In this document: in pieces, positions 17,013 to 25,757 of the stretch
How positions within the stretch are numbered: position 1 is the stretch's first letter
Layout: each line of letters starts with the position of its first letter
From: Niastella sp. OAS944
Lineage (GTDB): Bacteria > Bacteroidota > Bacteroidia > Chitinophagales > Chitinophagaceae
Assembly: GCA_024809215.1 (NCBI GenBank)
Contig: JANUBW010000008.1
Location: 124,001 to 188,000, forward strand
Direction: 5' to 3'
Length of the DNA stretch: 64,000 nucleotides
Translations under genes and position numbers: made by a program
Notes under the pieces: model-generated
Database searches by the model: none
What the model was told of the DNA's origin: nothing
Seen by the model: the letters and a program-made list of their open reading frames with translations, nothing else

Positions 17013-17103
17013 TGCACACTTATGCCCCAAAACTGCACGCTTATAGCCGGTAATGCACAGTTATCAGTTCTATTGGCCTTATCCCAATAAAAAATTACAT
17101 TTG
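17013..17103 (+). promoter_or_regulatory. Three direct repeats and promoter upstream of second T9SS cargo gene
   Basis: Core octamers ACACTTAT (17016-17023), ACGCTTAT (17037-17044) and ACAGTTAT (17057-17064) are spaced 21 and 20 bp. The 23-bp segment 17026-17048 is identical to 13742-13764. A -7 box TACATTTG lies at 17096-17103, with TTG at 17073-17075 as a possible -33 element (20-bp spacer). The distance from the last octamer to the -7 box is 32 bp, exactly as at the 13.7-kb locus. Confidence 0.7.
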
Positions 17104-17160
17104 ATTACCTTTTATATAAATATTCAACAGCAGTTTCCCAAGCCCTAAAACTTTCTTATC

Positions 17161-20100
17161 ATGATTTTTAATCTCAGGTTTATAGTCGCTGTATGGTGCA
17201 CTATTCTTACTTCGACGGCTTTTGCCCAGAGCCCTGGTATTGAATGGCAAAGGCCTATTGGTGGAAATTTATCCGATGGTTGGAATAGTACCCTCATAAC
17301 AACCGATGGTCACCTGCTTGTTATGAGCGGAAGTAATAGAAGCGGATCGCTTTCAGATTTCCGGGTAACTAAGATGGGGCAGGATGGTAAAATCATATGG
17401 GACAAATATGCAGGTGGTTCTGGGTCTGACTTTTTACGTAAATCAATAAATACTCCTGATGGCGGATTTATTTTAACAGGCCTAACGCTTTCTGTTGATG
17501 GTGATGTAGTTGGTTTTCATGGCCCGGTTAAGGGCGCTAATTATGATGTTTGGGTTGTGAAATTTTCGGCTAACGGCGCAATTGAATGGACGCAAATCAT
17601 TGGTGGCACCGCTGTTGATGATTTTGTACAAGCCGAAGTGCTACCAGATGGAAGTATATTAATTTTAGGAAAGACTAATTCTGTAGATGGTGATTTTCAG
17701 GGTAATGATGGTTTGTACAAACCATTTGTTGTTAAACTGGCAAATGATGGAAGTGTTATCTGGAAGACAAGAATTGGAACAAAATCAAATGACCCCAAAA
17801 AAATGATCATAAAATCGAACGGGAATATTGTAGTGGCCGGCGATTTTTTTGATACCCCGGATAGTAATCATTACCTGAACGATTTTTTTGTTACTGAATT
17901 ATCTGCCAATGGAATGGTGTTATGGTGGAATTCTTTTGGATCAACATTTTCACCGGAAAGTTTATTTGACGTAATACAAACAGGTTCATCTCAAGTGAGC
18001 GTGGTAGTTACAAGCAGCGGATCGGACAGGAATATGACCGGCGCACTTGGGGGCGGAGATGTTTGGATGTTTACACTTGATAATAACGGAAGTATTGTTT
18101 GGAAAAGACCCATAGGTGGCAGCAGGTATGACGGGTCTCCAAAAATGTATTTTAATAATATAGATAGCAGCATATTAGTGACCATGATCACTTCATCAAT
18201 TGACGGTGATGTGGGAAAAAATAATGGCGACTACGATGTATGGACAGGGAAGTTCTCCAATAATGGTACTTTATTATGGAAAATAGCACTGGGTGGTTCA
18301 GGTGCAGAATCTTTTAATCAAACTTTTATTAATGCCGCCGGAGAGACTTTTTTACTAGGTACAACAACGTCTAACAACGGTGATATAAACGGCTTTCATG
18401 GCGTATCTGACCTTTTGTTTGTAAAGTTGGCGGCAAACGGCACCCTTGCCTGGCAAAAATGTTTAGGTGGTTCGTTGAATGAGAGCATTTCAATGAGCAA
18501 CCTTCCGCGGTCCGATAATTTTTTTGATGACGGAAATACTTTTACCATACTTGCATCTACCGGCTCCAATGATGGTGATGTACAGGGCATGCATTTTAAA
18601 TCAGATACCAGTACTAATGATATGTGGCTGGTAAACGTTAACGCCAACGGCGGTATTAATTGGCAAAGGCCATTAGGCGGCTTTGGGCTTGAAATACCTG
18701 GGAAAGCATATAAGATAAATGGAAAATATTTTGTTTTTGGCAATACAAATTCCAATGACGGCGATGTGAGTGGATTAAAGGGAAGTCAGAATACCTGGGT
18801 GGTTAAATTAGGGCCAGCCAACATTATTAAAGGTAACGTGTTTCTCGATCTAAATGCAAACGGAATAAAAGATGCAGGCGAGTATTATTACAGCGATGTT
18901 ATTGTTAATAGTGAAAAGCCTGGTTACAAACGTTCGGGTATACCATACAATGGCCAATTTAAAATTGAAGTAGATACAGGATCATTCATTACTTCAATAG
19001 CGATTAATAAACCATATTATACGGCTGTTACGGTACCTCATCAGTCAAATTTTGCCAATTACTTAATGGTTGATTCGGTTGATTTTGCACTACAGCCCAT
19101 TGCCGTTACGCGTGATGTACAGGTAAGTATTATCAATACCAGCGCAGCCAGGCCAGGATTTAATAGTTCTTATTCTATTCACTATAAAAACGACGGTACT
19201 GAAACCATTACTACCGGTACCGTAATTATGGTTAAAGACTCCGGTACTACTTTTGTTAGCGCAGTACCTGTCCCCGATTTACAAAACGGCGATACGCTTG
19301 TATGGAACTACAACAACCTGCTGCCCGAACAATCGGCTTCCATTGCCATTGTGTTGAAAAATAAAATAGCACCTGATGTAAACATTGGCGATACCTTGAT
19401 GCATATAGTGTTTATAAAACCTGCCACCGGCGATATACAACCTGTTAATAACAGGGATACTCTTCTGCAGATAGTGACCGGTTCATTTGACCCCAATGAT
19501 AAATCGGAAAACCATGCCGGAAGAATTTCACCTGCAGCCGTTTCAAATGGTGAAGAACTAAGTTATGTGATCAACTTCCAGAACCTGGGTACCGATACCG
19601 CATTTAACGTGGTGATAATGGATACCCTCAGTGATAAATTAGATTGGAGCAGTATTGAAATGATCGGCGCCAGTCATCCCTGGACATTACAGATAACCGA
19701 TAATAATAAGTTTAAATGGACCTTCGGCAATATTTTACTGCCACATGCGGCGATAAATGAACCAGCCAGCCATGGCTATATTGCTTACCGTATAAAACCA
19801 AAAACAAACCTGTCTATAGGAGAAGTAATAACAAACTCGGCCTCTATTTACTTTGATTTTAACGCTCCTATTGTAACCAATTTAGTTAGTACCATTGTAA
19901 AGCCCGATCCTGTTGTGCAACCGGTTATAAGCGGGCTGGTAAACAACTACTGTGGCACTGTTGGTGTGCAAAAAATAAAACTGCTCAATTTGCCCAATAA
20001 CACTGCTGCTGTTACTGTTAAGCTTGATAATACCATTTTAACCATTGCAGTTGATAGTACGGTGTCTATTGCACCCGGCACCCTTACCGGTGGTACGCAT

Positions 20101-20745
20101 ACTGTAAGTGTGAGCTATAGCAATACAACCGATACCAAAACCACTACGGCCAGCTTTACGGTAACGGTGGCGGCCACACCCGATGTAAATCTGAGTGCCA
20201 GCACCACCAATGTGGTTACACTTGCTAACCCTGTGGTGTTAACCGCAACCAATGTAAGCGGTGGTGGTAAAAATCCGCTATATACCTTTGCCTGGAACAA
20301 TAGCTTTACCAACATTGTACAGGCCGAAAGCAGCAATAATAGCATTTCTATACCAGCCGCTTCATTAGCCCTTGGCGATAATAAGGTGTATGTGAAAATG
20401 AGAACAAGTGAAAATTGCTATACCGCGCAGGAGAATATCGACAGCATTACCATCCGCCGGGATATGAGCACCGGTATAACTGATACCGATAATCCTGGCC
20501 AGGTGATCACCGTGTATCCCAACCCGGTGAAAGGGCCAATCACTATAAAAGGCCTCAGCACCGGCAAAACCTATACTTTCACAATTGTGAATTTACAGGG
20601 CCAGGTGGTGTTAACTAAACGTATAGCTAACCAAAGTACCGCAGCCATTACCGGGTTTAACAGCGCAGCAGGCACTTACTGGTTAAAAATATATGATGAG
20701 AAGATTAGCCGCATCCTGGGCACCCTGCAATTGATTAAGCAATAA
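17161..20745 (+). CDS. Large secreted repeat protein with T9SS sorting tail, paralog 2
   Basis: This 1194-residue protein has a signal peptide ending AFAQ. It is a paralog of the preceding gene: about eight units of the GGxxxD...NDGDVxGxHG...VKLxxNGxIxWxKxLGG type to about residue 560, the NVFLDLNANGIKDAGE Cna-like module, and DUF11-like and DUF7619-like regions with TGSFDPNDKSENH and GYIAYRIKPKT. It has an additional Ig-like stretch absent from paralog 1 (about 925-1110, VQKIKLLNLPNNTAAVTV onward). The T9SS tail starts near VYPNPVKGPITIKGL and ends with LGTLQLIKQ. The matching upstream operators indicate co-regulation with paralog 1. The function is unknown beyond export. Confidence 0.85.
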   Translation: MIFNLRFIVAVWCTILTSTAFAQSPGIEWQRPIGGNLSDGWNSTLITTDGHLLVMSGSNRSGSLSDFRVTKMGQDGKIIWDKYAGGSGSDFLRKSINTPDGGFILTGLTLSVDGDVVGFHGPVKGANYDVWVVKFSANGAIEWTQIIGGTAVDDFVQAEVLPDGSILILGKTNSVDGDFQGNDGLYKPFVVKLANDGSVIWKTRIGTKSNDPKKMIIKSNGNIVVAGDFFDTPDSNHYLNDFFVTELSANGMVLWWNSFGSTFSPESLFDVIQTGSSQVSVVVTSSGSDRNMTGALGGGDVWMFTLDNNGSIVWKRPIGGSRYDGSPKMYFNNIDSSILVTMITSSIDGDVGKNNGDYDVWTGKFSNNGTLLWKIALGGSGAESFNQTFINAAGETFLLGTTTSNNGDINGFHGVSDLLFVKLAANGTLAWQKCLGGSLNESISMSNLPRSDNFFDDGNTFTILASTGSNDGDVQGMHFKSDTSTNDMWLVNVNANGGINWQRPLGGFGLEIPGKAYKINGKYFVFGNTNSNDGDVSGLKGSQNTWVVKLGPANIIKGNVFLDLNANGIKDAGEYYYSDVIVNSEKPGYKRSGIPYNGQFKIEVDTGSFITSIAINKPYYTAVTVPHQSNFANYLMVDSVDFALQPIAVTRDVQVSIINTSAARPGFNSSYSIHYKNDGTETITTGTVIMVKDSGTTFVSAVPVPDLQNGDTLVWNYNNLLPEQSASIAIVLKNKIAPDVNIGDTLMHIVFIKPATGDIQPVNNRDTLLQIVTGSFDPNDKSENHAGRISPAAVSNGEELSYVINFQNLGTDTAFNVVIMDTLSDKLDWSSIEMIGASHPWTLQITDNNKFKWTFGNILLPHAAINEPASHGYIAYRIKPKTNLSIGEVITNSASIYFDFNAPIVTNLVSTIVKPDPVVQPVISGLVNNYCGTVGVQKIKLLNLPNNTAAVTVKLDNTILTIAVDSTVSIAPGTLTGGTHTVSVSYSNTTDTKTTTASFTVTVAATPDVNLSASTTNVVTLANPVVLTATNVSGGGKNPLYTFAWNNSFTNIVQAESSNNSISIPAASLALGDNKVYVKMRTSENCYTAQENIDSITIRRDMSTGITDTDNPGQVITVYPNPVKGPITIKGLSTGKTYTFTIVNLQGQVVLTKRIANQSTAAITGFNSAAGTYWLKIYDEKISRILGTLQLIKQ

Positions 20746-20770
20746 TGATAGTATTCTGAAAAAACAGATA

Positions 20771-20799
20771 GCCCCGACAGTATCGTCGGGGCTTTTTTA
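20771..20799 (+). terminator. Intrinsic terminator after T9SS cargo gene 2
   Basis: GCCCCGAC (20771-20778) and GTCGGGGC (20785-20792) form a perfect 8-bp stem with a 6-nt loop, followed by six T. Confidence 0.93.
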
Positions 20800-20932
20800 T
20801 ATAATAAAATTTAACAGATAAATCCCCTCATTTTGTTAATGAAATGACAACACCAAACACAGGCTTAAACTTTTGTTTTTACCAGCCCTCCAAATAGCGG
20901 AAAATGTATTGTGAACAGTAAAAACAGATAGT

Positions 20933-21229
20933 ATGAAAAAGTATATTAACCGCATTATTATAGCCGCAGTGTTGGTAGTAGGATTTTCATTTGCTTCACA
21001 GGCCCAGCTGGTAGTGAGAGTACGGCCCTCGGCGCCAGTAGTAGTTCGCCCTGTGGCGCCTTCGCCTCGTCACGTGTGGGTTGAAGGTGGGTGGGAAAAC
21101 CGTCGCGGCCATTACGTGCACGTAGATGGTTATTGGGCTAAACCCCGCCACCATCGCCATTATGTACAAGGCTATTGGGCGCCCCGCCGTAATGGGTATA
21201 CCTGGGTTCCCGGTTACTGGGCCCGGTAA
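20933..21229 (+). CDS. Small secreted YXWGXW/WxxGxW-repeat protein
   Basis: The 98-residue protein has a signal peptide (MKKYINRIIIAAVLVVGFSFASQAQ). The mature part is short and rich in His, Arg, Trp and Tyr, with three related units: HVWVEGGWENRRGHYVHV, DGYWAKPRHHRHYVQ and GYWAPRRNGYTWVPGYWAR. This resembles the YXWGXW repeat family seen in many Bacteroidota and Proteobacteria, whose role is unknown. It is transcribed alone, between a terminator at 20771 and another at 21275. The His-rich patches could bind metal, but this is speculation. Confidence 0.75.
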   Translation: MKKYINRIIIAAVLVVGFSFASQAQLVVRVRPSAPVVVRPVAPSPRHVWVEGGWENRRGHYVHVDGYWAKPRHHRHYVQGYWAPRRNGYTWVPGYWAR

Positions 21230-21274
21230 TAACCCCTAAACTTTATTGTGAGCATCAGGAGTACTAATAAATAG

Positions 21275-21303
21275 ACCCTCCCGTCTCTTCGGGAGGGTTT
21301 TAT
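21275..21303 (+). terminator. Intrinsic terminator of the small repeat protein gene
   Basis: ACCCTCCC (21275-21282) pairs with GGGAGGGT (21291-21298) around an 8-nt loop and is followed by a short T tract. Confidence 0.85.
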
Positions 21304-21363
21304 ATTTATGGTAACATTTGTTTGCGTGCAAATCCTTAATTTCCTGCCCCAAATTGTATCAAC

Positions 21364-23565
21364 ATGCATCCTTCAACTGTACTCAGAACTTTTTTAATAA
21401 TAATAGCATCTGTATTTGCTCATGTTGCCCTGTTTGCCCAGGGGGCGGCCATTAAATGGTCGAAGAACGGAAATAGCTACTATCGTATTGAAGATGGAGA
21501 TCTGTGTTTATTTACCCTGCCCCAGCACAGCAAAACGGTTGTCGTTACTAAAAAGCAGCTGACGCCCGAAGGCCAGACTACGCAGATCAATGGCCGCAGT
21601 TTTAGCTTTTCGGCCGACGAAAAAAAGGTGCTGTTCTTTACGAACACCAAAAAGGTATGGCGCCTGCAAACCAGGGGCGACTATTGGGTGTTTGATACAA
21701 ATACCGGCAGGTTGACCAAACTGGGTAAGAACCGCCCAATATCATCCCTGATGTTTGCCAAATTTTCACCCGACGGCGCTAAAGTAGCCTATGTAAGCGA
21801 GTATAATTTATTTGTAGAGGACCTGGCTACAGGCAATATTCAGCAACTAACAAAAGATGGTAACCGAAAATTCATCAATGGTACATTCGACTGGGTGTAT
21901 GAGGAAGAGTTCTTTTGCCGCGATGGTTTTCGCTGGAGCCCCGATAGCAAAAGCATTGCTTACTGGCAAATTGATGCGCGCAAAACGAAGGATTACCTTA
22001 TGGTGAACAATACCGATTCTATTTATCCCTTTGCCGTACCGGTTGAATATCCCATAGCCGGTGAAGCTCCTTCGCCTTATAAGATCGGTGTAGTGGATAT
22101 TGCTTCTGGCAAAACCAACTGGATGGATATTCCTACCGACGCCACGCTGCAAAGTTATGTGCCGCGCATGGAGTGGGCTGCCAATAGCAATGAGCTTATT
22201 ATACAACACCTGAACCGGCATCAAAACCAAAGCGACCTTATGCTGTGCAACGCCCAAACCGGCGCATCGCAGGTTATTTATACAGAAAAAGATTCGGCCT
22301 GGATTGATATACTGCCTACCTGGGACAATGACTACATTTGGGGTGGCTGGGACTGGATCGGCAATGGCAAAGAATTTATTTGGGCATCGGAAAAAGATGG
22401 CTGGCGCCATCTGTACCGCATTAGCCGCGATGGAAAAAAAGAGCAACTCATAACAAATGGTAATTACGATGTAATGGATATTGCCGGCATTGATGAAAAG
22501 AACGGGTATGTGTATTTTATGGCTTCGCCCAATAACGGCACACAAAAATACCTGTACCGTACAAAACTTACAGGTAAAGGCGTAGCAGAAAGAGTGTCGC
22601 CCGCCAACCAGGAAGGCACACACGATTATGAACTTTCACCCGCAGCCACCTATGCCCGCCACATATTCTCAAATTACTATACGGCTTATACTGATGAATG
22701 GATATCGCTGCCCGACCATAAGGGCCTCAATGGCGAGAATAAGGTTAATGATAAATTGGCTAAGGCCAGCAAGAACAATGGCATCGAGTTCTTTAAGGTA
22801 AAAACCATCGATGGTATTGAAATGGACGGCTGGATGGTAAAACCAAGGAATTTCGATAGCAACAAAAAGTACCCAGTTGTATTTTATGTATATACCGAAC
22901 CCTGGGGCCAGAATGTAAAAGACCAGTTTGGTATTGCAGATAATTTCCTGTACAAAGGCGATATGGCCAGCGACGGATATATTTATATTTCCATAGATAA
23001 CCGCGGTACACCAGTGCCTAAAGGACGTAATTGGCGCAAAGTGATCTATCGTAATATTGGCCAGGTAAATATCCGCGACCAGGCAATGGCCGCCCGGGAA
23101 ATTTGCAAATGGCCATTCGTTGATACCTCACGCATAGCCGTATGGGGCTGGAGTGGCGGTGGATCGGCCACATTAAACCTTATGTTCCAATACCCTGATA
23201 TTTATAAAACCGGTATTTCAGTAGCGGCAGTAGGCAGCATATTTACATACGACAATGTGTACCAGGAGCGTTATATGGGCCTGCCCCAGGAAAATAAAGC
23301 CGATTATGTACAGGGTTCGCCTGTAACACATGCTAAAAACCTTAAAGGCAACTTGTTGTACATTCATGGCAGTGGCGACGATAATGTGCATTATCAAAAC
23401 GCCGAACTATTATTGAACGAGCTCATCAAATACAATAAGCAGTTTCATTTTATGAGTTATCCAAACCGTACCCATAATATATCTGAAGGGCCGGGAACGT
23501 ATGAGCATCTGAGCACTTTGTTTACGAGTTATTTGCGATCACATTGCCAACCGGGCGCACGATGA
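21364..23565 (+). CDS. Prolyl dipeptidyl peptidase IV, S9B family
   Basis: This 733-residue protein has an N-terminal signal peptide (to about AHVALFAQG), a DPP-IV beta-propeller region (about 40-480) and a C-terminal alpha/beta-hydrolase domain. The propeller contains the conserved Glu loop FDWVYEEEFFCRDGFRWS, which in the family recognises the free amino terminus of the substrate. The catalytic residues are Ser597 in WGWSGGGSA, Asp672 or Asp673 in HGSGDDNVHYQN and His704 in YPNRTHNI. The nucleophile elbow has GWSGGG where many DPP-IV enzymes have GWSYGG. It likely removes Xaa-Pro dipeptides from peptides in the periplasm or outside. An acyltransferase gene follows after 25 bp. Confidence 0.9.
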   Translation: MHPSTVLRTFLIIIASVFAHVALFAQGAAIKWSKNGNSYYRIEDGDLCLFTLPQHSKTVVVTKKQLTPEGQTTQINGRSFSFSADEKKVLFFTNTKKVWRLQTRGDYWVFDTNTGRLTKLGKNRPISSLMFAKFSPDGAKVAYVSEYNLFVEDLATGNIQQLTKDGNRKFINGTFDWVYEEEFFCRDGFRWSPDSKSIAYWQIDARKTKDYLMVNNTDSIYPFAVPVEYPIAGEAPSPYKIGVVDIASGKTNWMDIPTDATLQSYVPRMEWAANSNELIIQHLNRHQNQSDLMLCNAQTGASQVIYTEKDSAWIDILPTWDNDYIWGGWDWIGNGKEFIWASEKDGWRHLYRISRDGKKEQLITNGNYDVMDIAGIDEKNGYVYFMASPNNGTQKYLYRTKLTGKGVAERVSPANQEGTHDYELSPAATYARHIFSNYYTAYTDEWISLPDHKGLNGENKVNDKLAKASKNNGIEFFKVKTIDGIEMDGWMVKPRNFDSNKKYPVVFYVYTEPWGQNVKDQFGIADNFLYKGDMASDGYIYISIDNRGTPVPKGRNWRKVIYRNIGQVNIRDQAMAAREICKWPFVDTSRIAVWGWSGGGSATLNLMFQYPDIYKTGISVAAVGSIFTYDNVYQERYMGLPQENKADYVQGSPVTHAKNLKGNLLYIHGSGDDNVHYQNAELLLNELIKYNKQFHFMSYPNRTHNISEGPGTYEHLSTLFTSYLRSHCQPGAR

Positions 23566-23590
23566 GCATTATGCACATGAAAATAAATTC

Positions 23591-24700
23591 ATGCAATCCA
23601 ACATCCAACAAACACATTTCAACGGTCAATATTTTGCACTTTTCGATGGCTTTCGTGGCCTGGCCATCTTAGCAGTGATGGCCTGGCATTTTGTAGGGTT
23701 TACACCTGGCTGGGCAGGTGTTGACCTGTTCTTTGTGTTATCGGGATTTTTGATAACCTGGAAGCTGATGCAGGGTGTAAACGAGCCTGACTATTATCGT
23801 AACTTTTACTGGCGGCGGGTAGTTCGCATTTTCCCCTTGTACTTTGCTTTATTGGTATTTATATTTTTAATATTCCCATTACTTATACCATCGCTGGTTA
23901 CCCCTTCGTACCGCCATTTGATGAATAAACAAATATGGTACTGGACGTTTTCTGAAAACATATGTAGCCTGCGCTATGGCTGGCCCGAAAATATTTCTCT
24001 CATTCATTTATGGTCCCTGGCAGTTGAAGTGCAGTTTTACCTGGCCTGGCCTTTTGTGATCAGGTTGTTTTACAAAAAAGGAAGCCAGCTAACCTGGGTA
24101 ATGGTTGGCCTTATTTTGTTTGCCATTGTATTCAGGTTGGGTGCCGATAAGCTTATAACAATGGCGCCGCTTTACCGGTATTTATTGTTACCCGGCCGGA
24201 TAGATGCATTTGCCGCGGGCGCTTTACTGTACCTGTTAATTCAACGCAATGCCAACCGGTTAAAACAAATACTGCTTTGGATTGCCATAGCAGGCGTGGC
24301 CCTGAATGTTCTTTTTTATGTGGTATTGCAAATACCCATGCATTTTACCGAATCGTTCACCAGTCGCCTGGGATTTACTCTTATTGATATTACCCTTGCT
24401 GCTGTAATGGGGTATGGGCTGCTGTCGGCAAAAAACAACCTTATTCAACAGCTGTTTACAAAAAAGATACTCACCAGCGTTGGCAGGTACTCCTACGCCA
24501 TGTATATCATTCATATGCCTTTATGGACAATGTTAAACCGCTTACTCCTAAATAAATACGGGCTGCAGTTAAAGAATGAAACCCTATTGTTGTGGGCTGT
24601 TTCGTTTGGGCTTGCCGTGGCTGTTTATTTAATAGCCTATATTAGTTATCATAAGTTTGAACGGTACTTTATGCGTTTGAAATTACCGGTTTTGGGTTGA
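23591..24700 (+). CDS. Membrane acyltransferase, OafA/YrhL (acyltransferase 3) family
   Basis: This 369-residue polytopic membrane protein has about ten hydrophobic segments. Near the N terminus are FDGFRGLAILAVMAWHF and DLFFVLSGFLITWKL, the R-G-L-A and FFVLSGF motifs of the acyltransferase 3 family, with a conserved R-R-x-x-R-I-x-P (YWRRVVRIFPLYF). The family transfers acyl groups, usually acetyl, to sugars or other extracytoplasmic substrates. The substrate here is unknown. It starts 25 bp after the DPP-IV gene and precedes a separate promoter at 24712, so it may end that transcript. Confidence 0.87.
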   Translation: MQSNIQQTHFNGQYFALFDGFRGLAILAVMAWHFVGFTPGWAGVDLFFVLSGFLITWKLMQGVNEPDYYRNFYWRRVVRIFPLYFALLVFIFLIFPLLIPSLVTPSYRHLMNKQIWYWTFSENICSLRYGWPENISLIHLWSLAVEVQFYLAWPFVIRLFYKKGSQLTWVMVGLILFAIVFRLGADKLITMAPLYRYLLLPGRIDAFAAGALLYLLIQRNANRLKQILLWIAIAGVALNVLFYVVLQIPMHFTESFTSRLGFTLIDITLAAVMGYGLLSAKNNLIQQLFTKKILTSVGRYSYAMYIIHMPLWTMLNRLLLNKYGLQLKNETLLLWAVSFGLAVAVYLIAYISYHKFERYFMRLKLPVLG

Positions 24701-24711
24701 AGTTTAACGCA

Positions 24712-24742
24712 TTTGGAACCGCGCAGAAGATAGTTATCTTTG
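24712..24742 (+). promoter_or_regulatory. Bacteroidota-type promoter for pgsA-pgpA operon
   Basis: TTTG at 24712-24715 and TATCTTTG at 24735-24742 are separated by exactly 19 bp, a full match to the -33/-7 consensus. The pgsA start at 24753 would leave a very short leader. Confidence 0.8.
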
Positions 24743-24752
24743 ACGCATAAGA

Positions 24753-25340
24753 ATGACTAATACTACCAGTTACCGGCTTCCTGTATGGTTGCCCAATGTG
24801 GTCACCATAGCGCGGATAGTGGCGGGTGTTTTACTGTTTATAGCAATATTCTACGACAGAAAGATCACCGGCATTCGCATGGCCTGTTTTATGGCCATTG
24901 TTTTTACCGATTGGGTCGATGGCTGGCTGGCCCGTAAATTCGATGCCCGTACTGCCTGGGGGCAATTGCTTGATCCCATTGCCGATAAAGTTGTTTTGCT
25001 GGGCGCCTTTGCCTGGTTCTGCCTTGTTGGCGATATTAGTTTATGGTTTACGGTATTATACTTTGCCCGCGAAATTGTGCAAACCATTGTTCGCATTGGT
25101 GCTTTTGCCAGTAACAAACAACAACAGGTGCCTACCTTGTTCATAAGCAAACTAAAAACCGCTTTGTCGTATTTTTATGGCATTTTACTGTTTGCGGAAC
25201 AATTGTACCTGGTAATGCCTGCCTCCATTGCACGCAATTGGTTACATACAGCACTTGAAGTGTTTATTATACTATTATCATACACCGGTTTGGTAAAACC
25301 CTTAATAAAGAAATGGAATTGGAACGTTGGGAAAAAGTAG
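24753..25340 (+). CDS. pgsA: CDP-alcohol phosphatidyltransferase, probable phosphatidylglycerophosphate synthase
   Basis: This 195-residue membrane protein has the CDP-alcohol phosphotransferase signature in DWVDGWLARKFDARTAWGQLLDPIADKVV, which fits D-G-x2-A-R-x8-G-x3-D-x3-D. The family makes phosphatidylglycerophosphate from CDP-diacylglycerol and glycerol 3-phosphate at the inner membrane. The next gene, pgpA, overlaps by 28 bp and encodes the phosphatase for the next step, which supports PgsA over other family members such as phosphatidylserine synthase. Confidence 0.88.
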   Translation: MTNTTSYRLPVWLPNVVTIARIVAGVLLFIAIFYDRKITGIRMACFMAIVFTDWVDGWLARKFDARTAWGQLLDPIADKVVLLGAFAWFCLVGDISLWFTVLYFAREIVQTIVRIGAFASNKQQQVPTLFISKLKTALSYFYGILLFAEQLYLVMPASIARNWLHTALEVFIILLSYTGLVKPLIKKWNWNVGKK

Positions 25341-25753
25341 CCGGCTCTTTTTTTTACATAGGGTATAAAACAAAAGGGCCGGGTACGGTTACCAGTGCGC
25401 TGGTTTTTTTAGCTGCCTGGTTCATACAGCCCGATCTTATGTTGGTTGGCGTTTTACTGGTATTATTGCCCCTGTCGTTTTACCTGGGGTACCGGTTCGA
25501 AAAATGCATAGGGCACGACCCTTCCTGTTTTACCCTCGATGAAGTTATAGGCTCGCTGATAGTTGTATGCTTTATACCCCATAAGCCGGGTTATTATTTA
25601 GTTTTTTTTATTGTATGGCGATTGTTCGATATTTTCAAGCCATTCTTTAAACCGGTTGAACAAATTCAGCAGGGTATAGGTATTGTGCTCGATGATATTA
25701 TTGGCGCATTGTGCACCGTAGGGTTTTATTTTCTTTACATCTGGCTTATATAA
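25313..25753 (+). CDS. pgpA: Phosphatidylglycerophosphatase A
   Basis: This 146-residue protein has the PgpA pattern: GYKTKGPGTVTSALVF near the N terminus, DPSCFTLDEVIGSLIV with the conserved acidic pair, and WRLFDIFKPFF followed by GIGIVLDDIIGAL. It dephosphorylates phosphatidylglycerophosphate to phosphatidylglycerol. It overlaps the end of pgsA by 28 bp and is followed after 4 bp by a sulfatase-like gene, so the three are translationally close. The start ATG lies in the pgsA sequence. Confidence 0.9.
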   Translation: MELERWEKVAGSFFYIGYKTKGPGTVTSALVFLAAWFIQPDLMLVGVLLVLLPLSFYLGYRFEKCIGHDPSCFTLDEVIGSLIVVCFIPHKPGYYLVFFIVWRLFDIFKPFFKPVEQIQQGIGIVLDDIIGALCTVGFYFLYIWLI

Positions 25754-25757
25754 TTAT

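Noticed and set aside
21847-22623. 258-codon reverse ORF
   Set aside because: Antisense to the DPP-IV peptidase, which carries full catalytic motifs.
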